Position numbers and translations under genes: made by a program. 6,716 bases of DNA from Verrucomicrobiota bacterium (lineage in GTDB: Bacteria > Verrucomicrobiota > Verrucomicrobiia > Verrucomicrobiales > Akkermansiaceae). Location of the stretch: assembly GCA_026397695.1 (NCBI GenBank), contig JAPLUJ010000617.1, positions 1 to 6,716 of the forward strand, in the 5' to 3' direction. The notes below the pieces were generated by a model. The model made no database searches, had not been told where the DNA came from, and worked only from the letters and a program-made list of their open reading frames with translations. Within the stretch, counting starts at the first letter, position 1. The number at the start of each line of letters is the position of its first letter. This document shows positions 1 to 4,767 of this stretch, in pieces.

Positions 1-512
1 ACGGCACCACGATTTTGCGGGCCATGGAAGCCATGGCATCGGCCGTCGCCGCCAACACCGGCAGCGACCTCAAGGAGCTGCTGGCCAAAATCGGCTGGGA
101 CATTATGGGTTGCGACGGTGGTTCCACCGGGCCGTTGCTCGGCTCGTTTTTCATGGGCATGAGTGACGCTGTCGCCGACACGAGCGAGCTGGATTGCGCT
201 GCCGTGGTCGCGATGTTTGAAGGCGGCATCCAAAAAGTGGCCAAGCAAAGCCGCGCCCAAGTCGGTGACAAGACGATGATGGACGCCTTCCTCCCCGCGC
301 TCGATGCGATGCGCGCCGCCGCCCAGTCAGGCAGCGTCCGCACGGTGCTCGAACAGGCCGCGCAAGCCGCCGCCACCGGGGCCGAGGCGACCAAGGACTT
401 CCGCGCCAAATTCGGTCGTGCCCGCAACCTCGGCGATCGCGTCATCGGTCACATTGATCCCGGCGCCGTTTCTGTCTCGCTCATCTTCAAAGGCTTCAGC
501 GAGGCGCTTTGA
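1..512 (+). CDS. dhaL: Dihydroxyacetone kinase subunit DhaL (5' partial)
   Basis: This is the nucleotide-binding subunit of a dihydroxyacetone-type kinase, the cytoplasmic partner of DhaK that holds ATP (or bound ADP in PTS-dependent forms). The frame is open to the left edge (first full codon at 3). The first residues read GTTILRAMEAM, which is the position just after the family's GDGDHG metal-binding loop, so only a short N-terminal part is missing. Seen after that are DGGSTGPLLGSFF (the glycine-rich nucleotide loop, usually GGASGPLFG), VGDKTMMDAF, and near the end GRARNLGDRVIGHIDPGA, all hallmark DhaL motifs in the right order. The TTG at 15 and the ATGs at 24 and 33 lie inside the domain and are not the true start. 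Its partner dhaK lies three genes downstream rather than next to it. No DhaM is visible, so the phosphate donor (ATP or PTS) cannot be decided. The family call is firm; the sugar substrate is not. Confidence 0.93.
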   Translation, partial: GTTILRAMEAMASAVAANTGSDLKELLAKIGWDIMGCDGGSTGPLLGSFFMGMSDAVADTSELDCAAVVAMFEGGIQKVAKQSRAQVGDKTMMDAFLPALDAMRAAAQSGSVRTVLEQAAQAAATGAEATKDFRAKFGRARNLGDRVIGHIDPGAVSVSLIFKGFSEAL

Positions 513-567
513 AAACCTAACATAATCTCCGCAACTCATCACCCACCTAACACACCACACCAACATC
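513..567 (+). promoter_or_regulatory. G-depleted leader before the lsrF-like gene
   Basis: This 55-base gap is rich in A, C and T and holds a single G (531). It has no purine-rich Shine-Dalgarno sequence before the ATG at 568. It resembles the other leaders of the same gene run and probably keeps the mRNA unstructured around the start. I see no convincing promoter or terminator hairpin in it, which favours transcription continuing from dhaL. Confidence 0.4.
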
Positions 568-1440
568 ATGGCTGAAAAAGACAACAACAAGGATGCCGCA
601 GATTTCGGCATCGGCATCCCCGTCAAGAAAAACCCCTTCTTTCTCAAGGGACTCGAACATGCCGATTGGGGCATCAAGGACCGCATGAGCCGCATCTTCA
701 ACCCGCAGTCCGGCAACACCGTCATGCTGGCCTTCGACCACGGTTATCTCATGGGGCCGACCTCGGGCTTGGAACGCATGGACCTCACCATCACGCCCTT
801 GATCGAATATGCCGATTGCATCATGTGCACGCGCGGCGCCCTGCGGGCTATCGTTCCGCCTACATCTAACAAGCCAATCTCGTTGCGCTTCTCCGCCGGC
901 ACGACCGTGCTCACCGAGCTCAACGACGAGTGCCTGCTAGATATCGAGGACGCCATCCGCGTCAATGCATCCGCCCTGGCGATCATGGTGGCCATCGGCA
1001 GCAAGTATGAAGCACTCACCGTCAAAAACCTCATCCGCACCGCTGACATGGGCGCGAAATACGGCATTCCGACACTCGGTGTGACGGCCGTGGGCAAAGA
1101 ACTGGTGCGCGATACCCGCTTTCTCGCACTGGCCAGCCGCGTGTGTGCCGAAAACGGCGCCACGTTCGTGAAGACCTATTTCTGCGAGACGGGCTTCGAG
1201 CAAGTTGTCGCCGCCTGCCCGGTGCCCATCGTCATCGCCGGGGGCAAGAAATTGCCGGAAAACGAAGCATTGGAATTCGCCTGGCTGGCCATCCAGCAAG
1301 GCGCCGCCGGGGTGGACATGGGCCGCAATGTGTTCCAATCCGAGCACCCGGTCGCCATGATCCAGGCCGTCCGCGCCGTCGTTCACGACCAGCGCACGCC
1401 CAAGGAGGCCTTCGACCTCTACAACACGCTCAAAAAATAA
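568..1440 (+). CDS. lsrF: LsrF-family class I aldolase/thiolase (DeoC/FbaB-type TIM barrel)
   Basis: A 290-residue protein that aligns along its whole length, with nearly the same length, with E. coli LsrF as I remember it. Shared blocks include SRIFNPQSGNTVMLAFDHGY (residues 41-60), GPTSGLER, CTRG, CPVPIVIAGGKKLPE (217-231) and GVDMGRNVFQSEHPVAM (248-264). LsrF converts 3-hydroxy-2,4-pentanedione 5-phosphate plus CoA to dihydroxyacetone phosphate and acetyl-CoA, using a Schiff-base lysine. Lys202 in FVKTYF sits where that lysine (about 203) is expected, and the AGGKK loop fits the phosphate-binding end of the barrel. The start at 568 gives an N-terminus (MAEKD, then DF and LKG) matching the family. 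No lsrK, lsrG, lsrR or transporter gene is in view. With DhaK/DhaL and an isomerase-like cupin beside it, a ketose-phosphate aldolase role is at least as likely as autoinducer-2 breakdown. Family assignment is strong; substrate is uncertain. Confidence 0.92.
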   Translation: MAEKDNNKDAADFGIGIPVKKNPFFLKGLEHADWGIKDRMSRIFNPQSGNTVMLAFDHGYLMGPTSGLERMDLTITPLIEYADCIMCTRGALRAIVPPTSNKPISLRFSAGTTVLTELNDECLLDIEDAIRVNASALAIMVAIGSKYEALTVKNLIRTADMGAKYGIPTLGVTAVGKELVRDTRFLALASRVCAENGATFVKTYFCETGFEQVVAACPVPIVIAGGKKLPENEALEFAWLAIQQGAAGVDMGRNVFQSEHPVAMIQAVRAVVHDQRTPKEAFDLYNTLKK

Positions 1441-1460
1441 TCCACACCCCACCCAATCCC

Positions 1461-1544
1461 ATGAACATGACCCGCCGCAAACACCTGCAACTGATGGCCG
1501 CTGCCGCTGGCACCGCCGCTCTCGGTGGCGCCATCACCCAAGCC
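1461..1544 (+). other. Probable twin-arginine (Tat) signal peptide of the cupin protein
   Basis: Residues 1-28 show Arg5-Arg6 in TRRKHLQLM, close to the S/T-R-R-x-F-L-K consensus but with His in place of Phe. An uncharged Ala/Gly-rich core follows (residues 11-25), ending in Thr-Gln-Ala before Lys29, a plausible cleavage site. The core is weakly hydrophobic, as is usual for Tat leaders. Export is inferred, not proven. Confidence 0.6.
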
Positions 1545-2159
1545 AAGGAATCCACCACCATGAAACCGAAAAAAGTCACCCTCCCGAAATATACCAACGC
1601 CGACTTCTATAAGGACGGCAAGTTCCAGCCCGACGCCGCCAAAAAGGCATACCTCGCCATGATGGCAAGCCACGGCTACGACATCCACATCGAGAACGAA
1701 AAAAAATGGACCTCGCCATTCTGGGTCTCCGATTTCGGACTCGGCGACTTCGTCAACGTCGGCATGGGTGGCGTGTTCTGGGTGAATTTCCAGGAGACCA
1801 ATTACTTCGCCCACGAGATTTTCCTGCTGCCGGGCCAGATGATCGTCGAACATTGGCACGTCGCAACCGATAAGGGCAAAGCCAAGATGGAAAGCTGGCA
1901 CCCGCGCCACGGCAGCATCTATTGCATGGGCGAAACCGGCGGTGAAGTCCCGGCCGGAGTCGTCCTGCCCAAGAGCCAGGCGGAGTTCATCACCGTGAAA
2001 AAATGCACCGAAGTGACAGCCGGTGACATCCTCGCGCTCAATCGCGTCACCGCCAAACATTTCATGATGGGTGGCCCGTCCGGTGCCATCGTTGCCGAAT
2101 ACGCCAGCTTCCACGACGGCGATGGTTTGCGCTTCACCAATCCAGGCGTGAAACTCTAA
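1461..2159 (+). CDS. Cupin sugar isomerase-like protein (D-lyxose ketol-isomerase family) with Tat-type leader
   Basis: A 232-residue single-domain cupin resembling the B. subtilis YdaE type of D-lyxose isomerase, which interconverts D-lyxose and D-xylulose (and D-mannose and D-fructose) with a divalent metal. Seen: DFGLGD (91-96), HEIFLLPGQ (118-126), then EHWH with His131 and His133, Glu144 in KMESWHPRHG, and His200 in TAKHF, the expected His-His-Glu-His metal set. The C-terminal half keeps the family layout LP...V..CTEVTAGD. The N-terminus (MNMTRRKHLQLM, then an Ala/Gly-rich stretch ending TQA at 26-28) looks like a twin-arginine signal peptide, unusual for a sugar isomerase. A second ATG at 1560 (Met34), preceded by AAGGA at 1545-1549, could make a leaderless form. 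I chose 1461 because it is the first ATG after the lsrF-like stop (20-base gap) and includes the leader; the open frame runs further back but only as overlap with lsrF. Fold and metal site are confident; substrate and location are not. Confidence 0.82.
   Translation: MNMTRRKHLQLMAAAAGTAALGGAITQAKESTTMKPKKVTLPKYTNADFYKDGKFQPDAAKKAYLAMMASHGYDIHIENEKKWTSPFWVSDFGLGDFVNVGMGGVFWVNFQETNYFAHEIFLLPGQMIVEHWHVATDKGKAKMESWHPRHGSIYCMGETGGEVPAGVVLPKSQAEFITVKKCTEVTAGDILALNRVTAKHFMMGGPSGAIVAEYASFHDGDGLRFTNPGVKL
1545..1562 (+). promoter_or_regulatory. Possible internal translation start (AAGGA plus ATG 1560) giving a leaderless cupin
   Basis: AAGGA at 1545-1549 lies 10 bases before the in-frame ATG at 1560 (Met34), just past the predicted signal cleavage site. 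It is one of the few Shine-Dalgarno-like sequences in this gene run. Initiation here would give a 199-residue cytoplasmic protein. The match may be chance, since the same bases encode Lys-Glu. Confidence 0.25.
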
Positions 2160-2191
2160 CCACCACACCGCACCCCCATCCCCGCACGCAA

Positions 2192-2506
2192 ATGGAATTC
2201 CATCACATCGGCATCCCCACCACGCAGCCGCAGCCGAACGAGATCTATCTGGAAAGCATCAAGCTCTTCATCACCGACGCCTCGCAAAGTCCGCATCACA
2301 TCGAGTGGATTCGCGCCGAAGCCGGCTGTCCGTTCCCGGAGGTGCTCAAAACCACCGCCCACGTCGCCTACACCGTGGAGAATCTGGAAGACGCGATCCA
2401 AGGCCGGAATGTGATCTGGCCGCCGTTTGAACCGCTGCCCGGTATCCGCGTCGCCTTCATCCTCGACGACGGCGCACCCGTCGAATACCTTGAGTTCGCA
2501 AAATAA
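2192..2506 (+). CDS. Small VOC (glyoxalase-fold) superfamily protein
   Basis: A 104-residue protein with the look of a compact VOC fold (glyoxalase / methylmalonyl-CoA epimerase / bleomycin-resistance superfamily). The first module starts with FHHIGIPTT (3-11) and ends near IEWI (37-40). The second starts at HVAYTVENLEDAI (57-69) and ends at VAFILDDGAPVEYLEF (87-102). His5 (or His4), Glu39, His57 and Glu98 or Glu101 could form the two-His, two-Glu metal site typical of the fold; this ligand assignment is inferred. It is shorter than usual VOC enzymes (about 120-145 residues). The start at 2192 is the first ATG after the cupin gene (32-base gap) and puts the first beta strand at the N-terminus. 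Its place between an isomerase-like cupin and dhaK suggests a role in the same pathway, perhaps as an epimerase or in detoxifying a reactive carbonyl, but no reaction can be named. Confidence 0.75.
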   Translation: MEFHHIGIPTTQPQPNEIYLESIKLFITDASQSPHHIEWIRAEAGCPFPEVLKTTAHVAYTVENLEDAIQGRNVIWPPFEPLPGIRVAFILDDGAPVEYLEFAK

Positions 2507-2537
2507 CCAACCCCACAGAAAATATATCATCATGATC

Positions 2538-3533
2538 ATGAAAAAATTCATCAACGATCCCAAGGACCTGACCAAGGAACTGCTAGAGGGCTTCGCCATC
2601 GCCCATAGTGACATCGTCACCGTGAAGTCCGAAAAAATCGTCTGCCGCACCCAACCCAAACAGTTAGGCAAGGTCGCGCTCGTCACGCTCGGTGGCGCGG
2701 GCCATGAACCAGCACTCAGCGGCTTCGTCGGCCAAGGGGCGCTGGACTTCAGCGTCGTGGGCGACATCTTCGCCGCGCCGGGACCACCGAAAGTGCTGGA
2801 AGCACTGCGCATGGCCAAGCGTGACGCGGGCATTCTGTTCATCGTGCTCAACCACGCCGGTGATGTCCTGAGCGCCGACATGGCCGCCGACATGGCCGAC
2901 AAGGAGGGCATCAAATACAAGAAGATCCTGACCCACGAGGACATCGCGCCCGGTGCCGACGCTCCGGCCGAGGACAAGCGCGGCCTGGTTGGTTGTTGCC
3001 CGCTTTACAAGATCGCCGGTGCCGCTGCGGAAGCAGGCAAGAGCCTTGATGAGGTATATGCCATTGCCAATCGTTTCAACGACAACATGGCCACGCTTGC
3101 CGTGGCGATGCGCACCGCCACCCATCCGGCCAGCGGCCAGTCGATCTTCGAACTCGCCGATGACGAAATGGAAATCGGCATGGGCCAGCACGGCGAAGCC
3201 GGCACCGGCCCGAGCAAAATCCTCACCGCCGACCAAACCGCGGAGATGATGTGTTCGCGTCTCGTCGCCGCCGTGAAGGCCAAGGCGGGGGACCGCCTGC
3301 TGCTCGTCATCAACGGTGCCGGTGCCACCACCCTCATGGAAATGTATATCATCCTGCGCGGCTGCAAAAAGTATCTCGATACCCAGGGCATCCACATCGC
3401 CGCCACCCATTGCGGCGAATGGCTCACCGTCCAGGAAATGGCCGGTTTCCAGATGTTCGTCGCCAAAATGGATGACGAACTGTTGGAGTGTTATAACGCC
3501 CCGTGCCGCACGCCGGCGATGACGGTCCAGTAA
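2538..3533 (+). CDS. dhaK: Dihydroxyacetone kinase subunit DhaK (ketose-binding subunit)
   Basis: The substrate-binding subunit of a dihydroxyacetone-type kinase. DhaK binds the ketone of its substrate as a covalent hemiaminal on a histidine, and DhaL delivers the phosphate. The start at 2538 begins MKKFIND, matching E. coli DhaK (MKKLIND, from memory). With that start, the key residues have E. coli numbering: His56 in GGAGHEP, Asp109 in NHAGDV and the hemiaminal His218 in GMGQHGEAG. ATG 2532 would add two residues and is equally possible by position. At 331 residues it is shorter than the E. coli protein (about 356), apparently lacking a loop near residues 245-250. The second half keeps NGAGATTLMEMY and the final DAPxxTPA-like NAPCRTPAM. 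The glycine loop reads GGAGHEP rather than GGGSGHEP. It ends the operon, 31 bases after the VOC gene (25 from ATG 2532). Kinase family and active site are clear; the substrate could be dihydroxyacetone or a longer ketose such as an erythrulose or pentulose. Confidence 0.92.
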   Translation: MKKFINDPKDLTKELLEGFAIAHSDIVTVKSEKIVCRTQPKQLGKVALVTLGGAGHEPALSGFVGQGALDFSVVGDIFAAPGPPKVLEALRMAKRDAGILFIVLNHAGDVLSADMAADMADKEGIKYKKILTHEDIAPGADAPAEDKRGLVGCCPLYKIAGAAAEAGKSLDEVYAIANRFNDNMATLAVAMRTATHPASGQSIFELADDEMEIGMGQHGEAGTGPSKILTADQTAEMMCSRLVAAVKAKAGDRLLLVINGAGATTLMEMYIILRGCKKYLDTQGIHIAATHCGEWLTVQEMAGFQMFVAKMDDELLECYNAPCRTPAMTVQ

Positions 3534-3548
3534 GCAGGTCTATCGGTA

Positions 3549-4703
3549 TCACAACCCGAGCTCGCGCTCCAGCACCCGGATGAAATCCGCTTCGTTCGAC
3601 GGCAAGCCGTGGAGGACGCGTTTGCCGGTGATGAGCAGTTGGGGCAGCTTCCGGGTGCCGTCGGAAAACGCCACCCAATCGAGGATGTTGGCCTGGATGA
3701 GTTCATCAATCCATGGATCGTGAATGGCGGCGTCCAACTCCGCCTGCGGAATCAACGCCAGTGCTTGGCGGCGGGCCGCAGGCGGGGAGACACCTTCTAA
3801 CATGGAAGCGTGAAAGCCGGCAAACACCGCCGGTTTGGCACGCCACACGGCGAGGGCGAGCCTGGCAATTTCGCAACTGCCCGGGTGTTCGATGTCCCCG
3901 GCATCGAGCGCGTGATTGCAGGCGCGCTCCAAGGGCACCGGCAGGACCACCACACAGATATCCGCCGGGTGCCTCGCCAGCAAGGTGTCGAGATACCCGC
4001 GCATCGTCTGGCAGGCGTCGCACGAATAATCGAAATACTCGACCATCACGCGTTGCGCGTCCGTCGGGCCCAGATGCGGCAGGACGGATAGATCATAGGT
4101 TTTCCGGCCGCCATCGAACTCCACCTTGCGGCCGGATCCGCGGGCATGGATCGCGGTGGCGCGTGATGCCGGCGCAGCGTGCATTTCATCGATGCGGTGC
4201 GTCACCGGCAACGGCCCCAGCACCTGCAACATGCTGATGCCAACGACTGCCGCCGCAGCGGATAGACCTATGGTCTTCAACGCCGCTGGCGCGTGCCCCT
4301 GCATGGCGAGAGTTCCACAGCCTAACAAGACAATGCTGATGCCGTGCGCGGTCATGCACCACGGGCAAAACCGTCCGATCAGCACCGCCTGCACGAAAAC
4401 GAACCAGGCCGCCGCGCCGGCAAGCAAACCCAGACACGCACTGAACAAGCGCCAGCCGCGGGCGGTCAGGGCAACCATCAAAGCCAGATAGACCACGCAG
4501 CCGAACCCGGTGACCGGCAGCCCTAACACCTGCGACCAGCGCGAGTTGAGCAGTTCCTCGCAGGAACTGCCGCCGCCACAACCGGCCAGACCGCCACCGG
4601 TCACATGCCGGATAAGCAGCAGCCCGTTGATCGCCAAACCACCTAGCGCCAATGCCAGGATCAGCAGGTTCAGAGTGAAGGGGATTCTGTCTTGGCGGTT
4701 CAT
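3549..4703 (-). CDS. VKOR-DsbA fusion: membrane disulfide-forming oxidoreductase
   Basis: A 384-residue integral membrane protein joining a bacterial vitamin K epoxide reductase (VKOR) domain to a periplasmic DsbA-like thioredoxin domain. VKOR passes electrons from the thioredoxin partner to quinones, so the pair makes protein disulfides in the periplasm. Five hydrophobic segments are seen (about 10-32, 60-80, 86-108, 112-133 and 144-163). Loop cysteines Cys42 and Cys48 have the six-residue spacing of cyanobacterial VKOR, the conserved Ser54 follows, and the active CPWC is Cys113-Cys116. After a linker (about 165-215) the thioredoxin-like domain has YFDYSCDAC (Cys228-Cys231) and a likely cis-Pro loop at KLPQLLI (Pro354). 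Both redox centres are complete, so the enzyme should be active. The start at 4703 places the first membrane segment right after a short basic N-terminus. It converges on dhaK (15-base gap) and diverges from the sensor kinase. No functional link to the sugar genes is evident. Confidence 0.9.
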   Translation of the reverse strand: MNRQDRIPFTLNLLILALALGGLAINGLLLIRHVTGGGLAGCGGGSSCEELLNSRWSQVLGLPVTGFGCVVYLALMVALTARGWRLFSACLGLLAGAAAWFVFVQAVLIGRFCPWCMTAHGISIVLLGCGTLAMQGHAPAALKTIGLSAAAAVVGISMLQVLGPLPVTHRIDEMHAAPASRATAIHARGSGRKVEFDGGRKTYDLSVLPHLGPTDAQRVMVEYFDYSCDACQTMRGYLDTLLARHPADICVVVLPVPLERACNHALDAGDIEHPGSCEIARLALAVWRAKPAVFAGFHASMLEGVSPPAARRQALALIPQAELDAAIHDPWIDELIQANILDWVAFSDGTRKLPQLLITGKRVLHGLPSNEADFIRVLERELGL

Positions 4704-4764
4704 GCTGCATGGATAAACCTATCAATTTGAAAAGGAAACATATCTTTTTTCAGGATAGGGCTGG
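4704..4764. promoter_or_regulatory. Divergent promoter region between the VKOR and sensor-kinase genes
   Basis: This gap is distinctly richer in A/T than its surroundings, with A/T-rich runs at 4724-4750. It separates two divergent genes, so it should hold both promoters. A TTGAAA at 4727-4732 could be a -35 element for the + strand, but no good -10 is found at the right distance. GGATA occurs at 4711-4715 and 4753-4757, and its partner TATC at 4720-4723 and 4741-4744. This forms two short inverted pairs that might be an operator or chance. Confidence 0.5.
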
Positions 4765-4767
4765 ATG
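4752..4767 (+). promoter_or_regulatory. Possible Shine-Dalgarno for the sensor kinase start at 4765
   Basis: AGGA at 4752-4755 lies nine bases before ATG 4765, whereas nothing similar precedes the in-frame ATG at 4798. This favours 4765 as the start, though a TAG stop at 4756-4758 closes the frame just upstream and the match is short. Confidence 0.35.

Noticed and set aside
1143..1460. A longer N-terminus for the cupin protein, starting at 1143
   Set aside because: That stretch lies inside the lsrF-like gene in another frame and translates to an Arg/His-rich low-complexity sequence. The Tat-type leader beginning at 1461 gives a sensible N-terminus.
1419..2168. 249-residue antisense open frame opposite the cupin gene (and similar long antisense frames opposite dhaK and the kinase)
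   Set aside because: These follow from high G+C and strong codon bias on the coding strand. Their translations show no recognisable motifs and they lie wholly opposite well-supported genes.
2427..2531. A longer DhaK starting at 2427
   Set aside because: This part overlaps the end of the VOC gene in another frame and has no similarity to DhaK. The family N-terminus MKK(F/L)IND begins at 2538.
568..3533. Lsr-type autoinducer-2 uptake and degradation operon
   Set aside because: Only the LsrF-like gene fits. There is no LsrK (FGGY kinase), no LsrG (ABM fold), and no transporter or regulator in view; the other genes are a DhaK/DhaL kinase, a cupin and a VOC protein.
3534..3548. Bidirectional terminator between the convergent dhaK and VKOR genes
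   Set aside because: The 15-base gap and adjoining bases show no clear G+C-rich hairpin followed by a T run.
3713..4237. 174-residue + strand open frame opposite the VKOR gene
   Set aside because: Its translation is Pro/Arg-rich and without motifs, typical of an antisense shadow. The minus strand carries a complete VKOR-DsbA protein.
4741..4750. T-run as a Rho-independent terminator
   Set aside because: No stable stem precedes the TCTTTTTT stretch, and it lies between two divergent starts, where no transcript is expected to end.
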